Assembly: GCA_013043085.1 (NCBI GenBank)
Contig: JABDOU010000332.1
Location: 1-6,100 of the forward strand
DNA: 6,100 bases
Reading direction: 5' to 3'
DNA from: Acidimicrobiia bacterium
Lineage (GTDB): Bacteria; Actinomycetota; Acidimicrobiia; Spongiisociales; SHLN01
The position numbers and the translations under genes are program-made. This document shows positions 1 to 6,100 of the stretch, in pieces. The notes under the pieces are model-generated. The model did no database searches, was not told the origin of the DNA, and was given only the letters and a program-made list of their open reading frames with translations. The stretch's first letter is position 1, and every line of letters begins with the position of its first letter.

Positions 1-3000
1 GCCTCTACATCATCGACAACAGTGCGACTACGTCCATCTCCGCAACAACCAGCGAAGCAACCGCTTCGGCAGCCGGCGAATCTTCAAAGGGAACGATCGC
101 CGAGCTCACACTGGAACCTGCTGTTCAGCTAAACGCCACGGTCGGGTCCATCACGGCTACGTTGGTACGAGCCACAGCTACCTCCCAGTGGAATCCGCCA
201 AGTCCGGATCCGGCCGGCCTTGCTTTCAACTCTGCTGGTTCCGATCTGCTCGTCAGCGATTCGGAAGTAAACGAAATGTCGATCTGGGCCGGTGCCAACC
301 TGTTCCGATCCAATCTCAGCGGGGGGCTGACAAACACCTACAACACAACCAGCTATTCCGACGAACCAACCGGCATCGCCTACAACCCCCTCAACGGTCA
401 CATCTTCATCTCTGACGACACCGGGAGAACGGCCATTTATGAAGTTGACGGCTTCTCGGGAAATGTCGTCAACTCCATCACCGAGAACCACATCGGGACC
501 GTCGACGCCGAAGGCATCGCCTTCGACCCTGCCGGAAATGGGACGCTCTACCTGGTCGATGGTGTGAGCGAGGAAATCTTCGTCATCCAGCCCGGTCCCA
601 ACGGATTCGACAATGGCTCCTCGATCAATCAGTTCGACGTAACCAATCTCGGGGTAATCGATCCCGAGGGTGTTGAATTCAACCCGGACAATGGCAACCT
701 CTACGTGTTATCCAAAAACGACACCATCGCCGAAGTCACGACCAGCGGAACGCTCATTCGCTACATCGACATGACGGATATCAACCCCCGAAAACCGGCC
801 GGGCTCGCATATGCACCTGCCAGCAATAACCCGTCCCAAAAGAACCTCTACGTCGTCGCACGGGGCACGGACAACAACTCCGACCCCAACGAAAACGATG
901 GGGAGATGTTCGAGATCTCCTTTACAAGCGGTATACCTCCGACCGTGGATGCCGGCCCCGATCAGACCATCGAGTATCAGGAAACGGCGAACCTCGACGG
1001 AACAGTTTCTGACGACGGTCTACCAAACCCTCCAGGAGCAGTCACCACCACCTGGTCGGTGGTCACCGGCCCCGGTTCGGTTACGTTCGGAAATTCCAGC
1101 GACGTCGATACGACCGCCACATTTACTGACGCAGGTGCCTACCTTTTGCGACTCACCGCAGACGACGGGGAGAACCTATCGAGCGATGACCTGATCGTGA
1201 CCATGAACGGCGGCGGCGGAGCATCAGTAGTCGACGTAAGGGTCAGCGCAAATTCTGACGATGCTGAAGAAGATGCGACCGGACCCGTGGATCTCGGGAG
1301 CTCTGATCTCGAACTGGTCTACGACAGCGGGGGGAACCAGACCGTCGGCATCAGGTTCGCGTCGGTGAACATTCCTAAGGGCGCCAGTATCGCCAATGCC
1401 TACGTCCAATTTCAGGTCGACGAGATCAATACGGAGCCAACCAATCTCACGATTCGGGGACAGGCTGCGGACAACCCGCCGACGTTCACGTCAACGGCAT
1501 ACAGCATTTCGGCGAGACCGACCACGGCTGCCGGTGCCAACTGGTCACCGCCGGCCTGGAGCACCGTGGGAGCGGCCGGGCTCGATCAACGAACCCCGCC
1601 ATTGAACGCTGTCATACAGGAGATCGTCAACCGTCCTGGATGGTCTGCCAACAATGCCATCGCTCTCATCGTTACCGGCACGGGAGAGCGCACCGCAGAG
1701 TCATCCAAGAGCAACCAGCAGAGCGCTCCCCTGCTCCATGTTGAGTACACAGTCGGGAATCAAGCGCCGGTTGTCGACGCAGGACCCGACGACATCATCA
1801 ACCTTCCTCCGGGTGAGGCGAATTTGGATGGAACCGTCTCCGACGATGGTCTACCAGCGTCCCCGGGGGCGGTGACCACGACGTGGACTGCTCAGGGCCC
1901 GGCGGCGGTTACGTTTGGCGATCCAGGATCCGTTGACACGACTGCCACCTTCACACAGACCGGGACCTATACGCTCACCCTCACTGCCTACGACGGCGAG
2001 CTCTACCAGTCGGACACGGTCAGCATTACCGTGGTAGATCAACCGACCAACACGGCCCCGACCGTCAGCGCCGGGACTGGCCAATCCATCACGCTTCCGA
2101 ACGAGGCGACGCTCGACGGGACAATCAACGATGACGGACTACCGATCCCACCGGGGACCGTTACAACGACCTGGTCGGCTTCCGGACCACCGGGTACGGT
2201 CACCTTTGCCGATGACACCGCCGTCGACACCAGCGCGGCGTTCTCCGTCGACGGCACCTATTTCCTCACTCTGTCCGCTTATGACGGCCAGTACACCGTC
2301 GAAGACACGATCGAGATCACCGTTTCTCCCGAACCCCCCAATCTTCCTCCGACGGTTGACGCGGGCCCTGCACAGACCGTCGCCCTCCCCGGCGGTGTCA
2401 CGCTCGATGGAACGGTTACAGATGATGGACTCCCCAACCCACCCTCGGCGTTCACGACCGAATGGACTGCAAGCGGGCCGGGGACCGTGACGTTTGCAGA
2501 CTCGACGGCAGTTGACACAACCGCCACGTTCTCCCAGGACGGTGTGTACACCCTCACTCTGACTGCTGACGACACCGGTGCAATCGCGTCCGACACGGTC
2601 ACCATCACTGTCGATCCGGCGCCAGACGGTTTCTACTACCTCACGTTCACGTCGGGCACAACAGTCCCCGGTCTCGGCTCGGTTCAGGACGAAGACATCG
2701 TCACGTACGATCCGTCGACGGGGTCCTGGGCCATGTACTTTGACGGGTCTGACGTCGGCATCGCTCCGGGCGAGATCAATGCAATCCACATACGCGACGA
2801 CGGCTCCATACTCATGTCGCTCGATTCCGACATGAGCGTCCCCGGCATCATTGGCGGACCAGACGGGACCAACGTTGATGAATCGGACGTATTCCTGTTC
2901 ACTCCAACGAGCACCGGGACCAACACGAGTGGAACATTCTCGTTCCACTTTGATGGCAGCGATATGGGCCTCGCAGCGAGATCCGAAGACATTGACGCTA

Positions 3001-3404
3001 TCTACGAATTCAGCGACGGCACGTTGGCCATCTCTACCAAGGGCTCCTTCAAGCCCGGTGGAATTCCGAACGGTAGCGATGAGGACATCCATGTGTTCAC
3101 CGGAACCTACGGGTCAGAGACGTCAGGGTCGTTTTCGCTCTATTTCGATGGCAGTGACATCGGATTCGGAGGTGTCGGCAACCACGACATCGATGGGGTT
3201 TCGTTCTCGGCATCGGACATCATGTATTTCTCGACTGTGGGGACGTACACCGCGGCGGGCGGGTCCGGCGACGATGAAGATGTCAGCACCTTCGTCGGCT
3301 CGTTCGGTTCGACGACCACCGGCACCGCCGCGCTGACGCTGGATCTGACGGGTCTGGGGATCGCGGCCGGCGAGGATCTCAATGGCCTTCACGTGGTCGG
3401 CTAG
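1..3404 (+). CDS. Large modular secreted protein, 5' partial (propeller, PKD-like, DNRLRE-like, FDGSD repeats)
   Basis: The frame is open from the left edge (first whole codon at 3) to TAG at 3402-3404, giving 1133 residues; the true start and any signal peptide lie outside. A TTG at 162 is internal and not a credible start. Modules in order: a Ser/Thr/Ala-rich stretch (3-185); a propeller-like region of NHL/SdiA-regulated type (about 189-926) with repeated PxGIAY/PEGIAF/PEGVEF/PAGLAY motifs and an Asp/Asn-rich loop near 867-902 that might bind calcium; PKD-like domain 1 (936-1202); a DNRLRE/carbohydrate-binding-like beta-sandwich (about 1224-1751) with ANAYVQFQVDE and the QRTP..LNAVIQEIVNRPGW signature; PKD-like domains 2-4 (1764-2615); FDGSD repeats (2631-3398). 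Ig-like PKD domains usually act as spacers or adhesion modules. No LPXTG motif, PEP-CTERM, type IX tail or C-terminal membrane helix is visible, since the protein ends GLHVVG. Inferred role: cell-surface or released adhesin or binding protein. No catalytic domain is recognised, and the exact function is unknown. Confidence 0.9.
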   Translation, partial: LYIIDNSATTSISATTSEATASAAGESSKGTIAELTLEPAVQLNATVGSITATLVRATATSQWNPPSPDPAGLAFNSAGSDLLVSDSEVNEMSIWAGANLFRSNLSGGLTNTYNTTSYSDEPTGIAYNPLNGHIFISDDTGRTAIYEVDGFSGNVVNSITENHIGTVDAEGIAFDPAGNGTLYLVDGVSEEIFVIQPGPNGFDNGSSINQFDVTNLGVIDPEGVEFNPDNGNLYVLSKNDTIAEVTTSGTLIRYIDMTDINPRKPAGLAYAPASNNPSQKNLYVVARGTDNNSDPNENDGEMFEISFTSGIPPTVDAGPDQTIEYQETANLDGTVSDDGLPNPPGAVTTTWSVVTGPGSVTFGNSSDVDTTATFTDAGAYLLRLTADDGENLSSDDLIVTMNGGGGASVVDVRVSANSDDAEEDATGPVDLGSSDLELVYDSGGNQTVGIRFASVNIPKGASIANAYVQFQVDEINTEPTNLTIRGQAADNPPTFTSTAYSISARPTTAAGANWSPPAWSTVGAAGLDQRTPPLNAVIQEIVNRPGWSANNAIALIVTGTGERTAESSKSNQQSAPLLHVEYTVGNQAPVVDAGPDDIINLPPGEANLDGTVSDDGLPASPGAVTTTWTAQGPAAVTFGDPGSVDTTATFTQTGTYTLTLTAYDGELYQSDTVSITVVDQPTNTAPTVSAGTGQSITLPNEATLDGTINDDGLPIPPGTVTTTWSASGPPGTVTFADDTAVDTSAAFSVDGTYFLTLSAYDGQYTVEDTIEITVSPEPPNLPPTVDAGPAQTVALPGGVTLDGTVTDDGLPNPPSAFTTEWTASGPGTVTFADSTAVDTTATFSQDGVYTLTLTADDTGAIASDTVTITVDPAPDGFYYLTFTSGTTVPGLGSVQDEDIVTYDPSTGSWAMYFDGSDVGIAPGEINAIHIRDDGSILMSLDSDMSVPGIIGGPDGTNVDESDVFLFTPTSTGTNTSGTFSFHFDGSDMGLAARSEDIDAIYEFSDGTLAISTKGSFKPGGIPNGSDEDIHVFTGTYGSETSGSFSLYFDGSDIGFGGVGNHDIDGVSFSASDIMYFSTVGTYTAAGGSGDDEDVSTFVGSFGSTTTGTAALTLDLTGLGIAAGEDLNGLHVVG
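1764..2615 (+). repeat. Three tandem PKD-like domains inside the large protein
   Basis: Three modules of about 90 residues (1764-2036, 2055-2327, 2346-2615) share the order PxVxAGP, LDGT(V/I)xDDGLPxxP, TTxW, GP..VTF, VDT(T/S)A.F and GxYxLTL(T/S)A. A fourth copy lies upstream at 936-1202, cut off from the others by the DNRLRE-like module. The copies are diverged in DNA but close in protein, so this is an old domain duplication rather than recent slippage. The fold assignment (Ig-like beta-sandwich of PKD/REJ type) rests on these motifs and was not checked by a profile search. Confidence 0.82.
2631..3398 (+). repeat. C-terminal FDGSD repeat array (four units, last degenerate)
   Basis: The C-terminal 256 residues contain units of 65-70 residues. 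Each has an acidic DEDI or DESD-type segment, a Thr/Ser/Gly strand ending in a (Y/H)FDGSD(V/M/I)G(I/L/F) motif, then an (I/D)(N/D)AI-type segment and a short strand ending in an S/T-rich turn. The DGSD motif begins at 2742, 2952 and 3147. A fourth unit has LDLTG at the equivalent place (about 3339), so the acidic motif is lost there. Spacing between motifs is 70, 65 and 65 residues. The pattern suggests beta-propeller blades or solenoid units with possible metal-binding acidic loops. I have seen similar repeats in unannotated secreted bacterial proteins but know no assigned function. Confidence 0.7.
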
Positions 3405-3480
3405 AGCGGTTATCTAGAGCTGTCGGCTAGAGCTTTCAGCTAGAGCTTTTCGGCGAGTGCTTTCGGCGAGATCTTTTAGG
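3401..3480. repeat. Degenerate tandem array of a 13-14 bp unit (consensus CTAGAGCTTTCGG), six copies
   Basis: Six head-to-tail units start at 3401, 3414, 3427, 3440, 3454 and 3467, with lengths 13, 13, 13, 14, 13 and 14 bp. The first four begin CTAGAGC and the last two begin CGAG. The preceding GTCGG (3396-3400) matches the unit tail, so a half copy overlaps the last codons of the large gene. The exact 12-mer GTCGGCTAGAGC occurs at 3396-3407 and 3422-3433, exactly two units apart. The TAG of the first copy is the stop codon of the large gene. The 13 bp period puts TAG in all three forward frames (3402, 3415, 3428). The array occupies most of the gap between two convergent genes. It is not a CRISPR: the units are too short and there are no spacers. 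Confidence 0.85.
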
Positions 3481-3518
3481 GAACGACGTTGGCAAATGCG
3501 GGCTGGAATTTCGATTGA

Positions 3519-4982
3519 CTACAGGTCGGTCCAAAGCTGGGTTTTGGCTTGCATCAGCACAGTATCGGCATCCTGATCGGCGTCGATTTCGATGACCCTC
3601 CGCGCGGCGGGAAAGTCGAGGTTGTTGACCGAATTGGCGCGAAACTCGAGATTTGCAAGGTTTTCTCCGGGCTTTCGCGCATGTGCAACCTCCGGAGTCG
3701 CCTTGAGACGGATAACCACGTCTGGCCCGATGGTGGAAGCGCGTTCATACGGCTTTGCCTCGATGGCAGCGATGCGACGTTTGATGCTCGATGCCGACTC
3801 CCCCCAGGAGAACAGGAGAGGACCGTCGTTGACTCCTGGTTGCTGAGTCTGCGGATATCGATCACAGATCACGATGAGTCCTCGTGCCCTCGCCTTGGCT
3901 GCCTTGTCGAGCTTGAGGTGCTTCTCACGGGCGAGGATCAGCGCCCATACGACGAGCTTCCACGTGACCGGTCGATTCATGCGCGTCTGCGGGTCGCGAG
4001 CTTCGTGCGACCGACCTCTTTGTTGAACCTGTCGAATTGCCCATAGGGGCATGCGCAGCAACGACACACGCCCATCCCCACTACCGAAGTACACCGGCAT
4101 GACATCGAGCTTGGAGGTGAGCCAGGAGAAGAGAGACGAATTGAGCGTCGATTTGCCGGATCCGTCCGATCCAACCAATGCCACAATCAAACCTCCCGAG
4201 GTCCCTCCTCGCGAGTATCCGAAGGGGGCGTGGACATATCGTCGGTTGATCGCTCCCAGCAAATACTGCAGCTGACGCTTGCGCCGGACACCCTCGGCAA
4301 CGATCGGACCATATGTCCGATAGCCCTCGAGCGACGAAACCAGGGCGGACCGCAGCGCCCTCAATGATTGCCGTCCAAATCCATCCGAGACCGCTGCCTC
4401 GACCAGCAACGCTGTGTGTTCGCCAAGCATCTCACGACTGAGCCGGACCACGTCGTCGAGTCGGACCTGTTTGAGCAGCCAGTCCCTTTCATCAAGCATG
4501 TTTTGACTTGCGCCGCGCTTTGGCGTAACCGGTTGAGGGGGACCAAGTTTGAGCGCTGCGCGGGTGGCGAGCAGCAGTAGCTCATGGGCAGGATCTGCAA
4601 CATACACACCGTGTTCTGGATCGAGCGTCGCGGTATCCAACATGCGGTGTTCCCATGGCAAGCGGAAATTCTTGAAGTAGCTCGCTCCGACAATCAGACG
4701 GTAATGAGTATCGAGATGCAGAAGGCGACCGGACTCGCCGTCGACTCCAAAGAAGTCTTCCTTCCCCGCGTATGAGCGAATGGGGCTGGTGGGAAATCGC
4801 TTGAATCCGGCGCCGGCGAGAATGGCGTGGACGAGATCGATCTGGGCGCCATCGAACAAAACATCGAGGTCGGTTTCTCCGGATAGCGCCGCTCCGAGAT
4901 GAGCGTTGCTCTTGAACAAGCAATAGCGAACCCCGGCGTCGTGAAGTTGATCAAACAATTGACGTGATGTCGCCCCGACCAT
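3519..4982 (-). CDS. Nucleotidyltransferase-fold / thymidylate-kinase-like fusion protein
   Basis: 487 residues from ATG at 4982. N-terminal part (about 1-130): nucleotidyltransferase fold, with YCLFKS (20-25), an acidic D38-x-D40 pair in ETDLDVLF, and LDTH (90-93), equivalent to the third acidic strand ('DlH') in polysaccharide-locus nucleotidyltransferase-like proteins. Residues 130-260 look helical. C-terminal part (264-487): P-loop kinase of thymidylate-kinase type, with Walker A GSDGSGKST (271-279), DRYP (374-377) and a basic ARKPGE lid-like segment (435-440). Such proteins are usually annotated as hypothetical or thymidylate kinase and often sit in exopolysaccharide or O-antigen clusters. 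A nucleotide- or sugar-phosphate-handling role is plausible, but the substrate is unknown. The frame stays open upstream to 5372, but residues beyond ATG 4982 are Arg/Ser-rich and not protein-like. Domain homology begins right after this ATG, which has GGTGGGA just upstream. It is convergent with the large secreted-protein gene and divergent from the flippase gene. Confidence 0.88.
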   Translation of the reverse strand: MVGATSRQLFDQLHDAGVRYCLFKSNAHLGAALSGETDLDVLFDGAQIDLVHAILAGAGFKRFPTSPIRSYAGKEDFFGVDGESGRLLHLDTHYRLIVGASYFKNFRLPWEHRMLDTATLDPEHGVYVADPAHELLLLATRAALKLGPPQPVTPKRGASQNMLDERDWLLKQVRLDDVVRLSREMLGEHTALLVEAAVSDGFGRQSLRALRSALVSSLEGYRTYGPIVAEGVRRKRQLQYLLGAINRRYVHAPFGYSRGGTSGGLIVALVGSDGSGKSTLNSSLFSWLTSKLDVMPVYFGSGDGRVSLLRMPLWAIRQVQQRGRSHEARDPQTRMNRPVTWKLVVWALILAREKHLKLDKAAKARARGLIVICDRYPQTQQPGVNDGPLLFSWGESASSIKRRIAAIEAKPYERASTIGPDVVIRLKATPEVAHARKPGENLANLEFRANSVNNLDFPAARRVIEIDADQDADTVLMQAKTQLWTDL

Positions 4983-4985
4983 GAT

Positions 4986-4992
4986 TCCCACC
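4986..4992 (-). promoter_or_regulatory. Weak ribosome binding site supporting the ATG at 4982
   Basis: On the minus strand, GGTGGGA lies immediately 5' of AATC-ATG style spacing, with 4 nt between its last G and the start codon. That is a partial Shine-Dalgarno match at slightly short distance. It fits the domain evidence that translation starts at 4982 rather than at the far upstream end of the open frame. A GTG at 4991-4989 is an alternative start only three codons longer. Confidence 0.35.
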
Positions 4993-5134
4993 GAGATGTG
5001 TATTGCCAATGCGCAATCGTAGTGGGCGGCTACGTTGCAACCATCACGCAAAGCGTTTTTTCGCGTACCCGAGCGCGATGATGCCTCACTGGCGCAATCC
5101 CACGTAGAGTCACCTAGTGTGGGGCCAACGGTCA

Positions 5135-5187
5135 GGGACGGCCACGGGACATTTAGGGACAGTGCGGACATCGAGGGGAGCTCGGAC
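5135..5187 (+). promoter_or_regulatory. Cluster of roughly helically phased GGGAC/CGGAC direct repeats, possible operator
   Basis: GGGAC occurs at 5135, 5146 and 5156 and CGGAC at 5165 and 5183. The first four start 11, 10 and 9 bp apart, close to one helical turn; the last is 18 bp further on. Direct repeats with this phasing can be binding sites for a multimeric regulator. The cluster lies about 175-225 bp before the flippase start. GC-rich chance repetition is the main alternative. Confidence 0.2.
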
Positions 5188-5192
5188 ACCGT

Positions 5193-5342
5193 ATGGCGGG
5201 ACGAGGGCGAATTTCTGAAGAGATTGAGCTGCTTCAAGCGCGCGGCATACACACCGCCGGTCAGTCGATCTGCCCACCGATGGTGGTCAACAAGACGGCC
5301 GCTCTTCGTGGTCACACGACGATGTTCGGCGGAACGCTGTGA
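5193..5342 (+). CDS. Possible 49-residue small protein just upstream of the flippase
   Basis: ATG at 5193 opens a 49-codon frame ending in TGA at 5340-5342, 18 bp before the flippase ATG and in the same reading frame. The first third (ISEEIELLQARGI) could form an amphipathic helix. The rest contains SICPPMVVNK and TTMFGG, and I recognise no family. AGGGGAG lies upstream but at about 12 bp, longer than optimal. Third codon positions are about two-thirds G or C (32 of 49), unremarkable for this DNA. It could be a real short gene, a leader ORF coupled to the flippase, a fragment of a decayed gene, or chance. No membrane segment is evident. Confidence 0.25.
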   Translation: MAGRGRISEEIELLQARGIHTAGQSICPPMVVNKTAALRGHTTMFGGTL

Positions 5343-5360
5343 TTCACGGGACCTCATCCG

Positions 5361-6100
5361 ATGTCTGAGCAACTGGAAACTCCCCTACGGTCGATCCGAT
5401 CAAATGCAGTGTGGACCTTTGCGGCCAACGCCGTGTTCTCCGGCATGCGTTGGCTCACCATTGTCGTGCTTGTTCGGTGGGGTTCCTCTGAACTCGTAGG
5501 TCAATATGTCCTGGGCCTTGCGATCACCCAGCCGATCTTCATGCTTGCCGGACTCGACATGAGCTCGGCGCAAGCGACCGATGCCAAACGCGATTTCAGT
5601 TTTCGCGAGTACTCCGCACTTCGATCACTCACGGTCCCGCTCGCAGTCGCGGTCACTGCGGGACTGCTGTTTTTCCTCGACCTCGGCAGCGAGACAAGCC
5701 TCGTGGTAATGCTGATCGCGGGGACCAAGGTCATAGGCGCGGCCGACTTGCTCTACTTCGGTGTCTTCGCACAGCACGAACGGCTCGATAAGGCCGGCAA
5801 GACGATGATCGGGCGCGGGGTTCTCGGTCTGGCGGGATTCGTCGCACTTCTACTATGGACTGGTTCCCTGCCGTGGGCCCTGGTTGGAATGGCCGCAGGA
5901 TGGCTGATTGTGCTGGCCGTATATGCAGCGCCCCAGAGTGCAGCCCTGGTTGCGAGCGAAAGAGCGGACAACGTCGTCCAACTTCCCCTGCGAACGATCT
6001 GGCGCGGTCGCCGATTGCGGCAGCTCGCATGGCTCATCCTGCCTCTTGGCATTGCTGCCCTCCTCAGCTCGCTGACCTACAACATCCCCCGCTACGTGGT
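5361..6100 (+). CDS. Polysaccharide flippase (Wzx/MOP superfamily), 3' partial
   Basis: ATG at 5361 is the first start after an in-frame TGA (5340-5342), and the frame stays open to the right edge (246 whole codons), so the C-terminal half is missing. The product is strongly hydrophobic, with probable membrane segments near residues 17-38, 48-66, 88-107, 112-134, 152-166, 169-189 and 222-240. Family-like features include the N-terminal SNAVWTFAANAVFSGMRW helix, the cytoplasmic DAKRDFSFREYSALRSL loop (74-90), and LSSLTYNIPRYV at the end. The last is close to the N-P-R motif common in oligosaccharide flippases of polysaccharide clusters. Expected role: moving lipid-linked oligosaccharide repeat units across the cytoplasmic membrane for capsule, O-antigen-like or exopolysaccharide assembly. 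The ribosome site is weak (GGGA about 9 bp upstream). The gene is divergent from the kinase-like gene and probably opens a glycan operon continuing to the right. Confidence 0.85.
   Translation, partial: MSEQLETPLRSIRSNAVWTFAANAVFSGMRWLTIVVLVRWGSSELVGQYVLGLAITQPIFMLAGLDMSSAQATDAKRDFSFREYSALRSLTVPLAVAVTAGLLFFLDLGSETSLVVMLIAGTKVIGAADLLYFGVFAQHERLDKAGKTMIGRGVLGLAGFVALLLWTGSLPWALVGMAAGWLIVLAVYAAPQSAALVASERADNVVQLPLRTIWRGRRLRQLAWLILPLGIAALLSSLTYNIPRYV

Larger units (their letters stand above)
4983..5360. other. Divergent intergenic region between kinase-like and flippase genes
   Basis: This 378 bp spacer must carry the promoters for both divergent genes. I could not identify a convincing -35/-10 pair on either strand. 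It contains an inverted repeat ATTGC-N6-GCAAT at 5002-5017, which lies 20-35 bp 5' of the kinase-like start, and the 8-mer GCGCAATC twice (5011 and 5092). It also has a cluster of GGGAC/CGGAC motifs (5135-5187) and a possible short ORF at 5193-5342. The length exceeds what two simple promoters need, so extra regulation, a small gene or a decayed gene are all possible. Confidence 0.6.

Noticed and set aside
162..164. TTG as the start of the large + strand gene
   Set aside because: The frame is open without a stop to the left edge and the upstream residues are compatible with a secreted linker. The TTG merely marks an in-frame Leu inside a longer gene.
2139..3092. 317-codon open frame on the minus strand
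   Set aside because: It lies wholly antisense to the well-supported PKD-like and FDGSD modules, and its translation is Arg/Val/Gly-biased with no recognisable domain. It is a shadow of GC-rich coding DNA.
3401..3480. CRISPR array
   Set aside because: The repeat unit is 13-14 bp, contiguous and degenerate, with no spacers.
3405..3518. Rho-independent terminator between the convergent genes
   Set aside because: Only 4 bp AGCT self-complementary stems or bulged CTAG pairings within the repeat array are possible. No stable GC-rich hairpin followed by a T-run is visible on either strand.
3549..4046. 165-codon + strand open frame
   Set aside because: It is antisense to the kinase domain of the minus-strand gene, where the P-loop, DRYP and lid-like motifs are clear, and its own translation shows no domain.
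5046..5061. Hairpin plus T-run (ACGC-AAA-GCGT then T6) as a terminator
   Set aside because: The stem is only 4 bp and there is no + strand gene upstream that would end here.
4983..5372. N-terminal extension of the kinase-like protein by 130 residues
   Set aside because: The extension is Arg/Ser-rich without domain character and would overlap the flippase start. Family homology starts directly after ATG 4982.
5035..5499. 154-codon + strand open frame starting at TTG
   Set aside because: It overlaps the flippase in another frame, has a rare start codon and shows a biased composition with no domain.

Overview
The window is GC-rich bacterial DNA. It holds three substantial genes, two of them cut by the window edges. 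The secreted-protein style (PKD-like modules, beta-propeller-like repeats, Asp/Gly/Thr-rich, no membrane anchor) and the codon use suggest a high-GC environmental lineage such as Acidimicrobiia-like Actinobacteria or Chloroflexi. No marker gene fixes the taxon, so this placement is an inference.

Layout. (1) Positions 1-3404, + strand: the 3' part of one very large modular extracellular protein, with its start off the left edge. The order is propeller-like domain, PKD-like domain, DNRLRE/carbohydrate-binding-like beta-sandwich, three more PKD-like domains, then a C-terminal array of 65-70 residue repeats carrying an FDGSD motif. (2) Positions 3405-3518: the gap between two convergent genes, mostly a degenerate tandem array of a 13-14 bp unit that contains the stop codon of the large gene in its first copy. 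(3) Positions 3519-4982, - strand: a 487-residue protein joining a nucleotidyltransferase-fold domain to a thymidylate-kinase-like P-loop domain, a type often found in surface polysaccharide loci. (4) Positions 4983-5360: a 378 bp divergent spacer with roughly helically phased GGGAC repeats, a small inverted repeat and a possible 49-codon ORF. (5) Positions 5361-6100, + strand: the N-terminal part of a multi-spanning polysaccharide flippase (Wzx/MOP type), running off the right edge.

Together, the divergent kinase-like and flippase genes look like the edge of a cell-surface glycan biosynthesis and export locus. The large secreted protein sits beside it in convergent orientation. Whether it belongs functionally to the glycan locus cannot be decided from this window. 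I see no RNA gene, CRISPR array, insertion sequence or attachment site.
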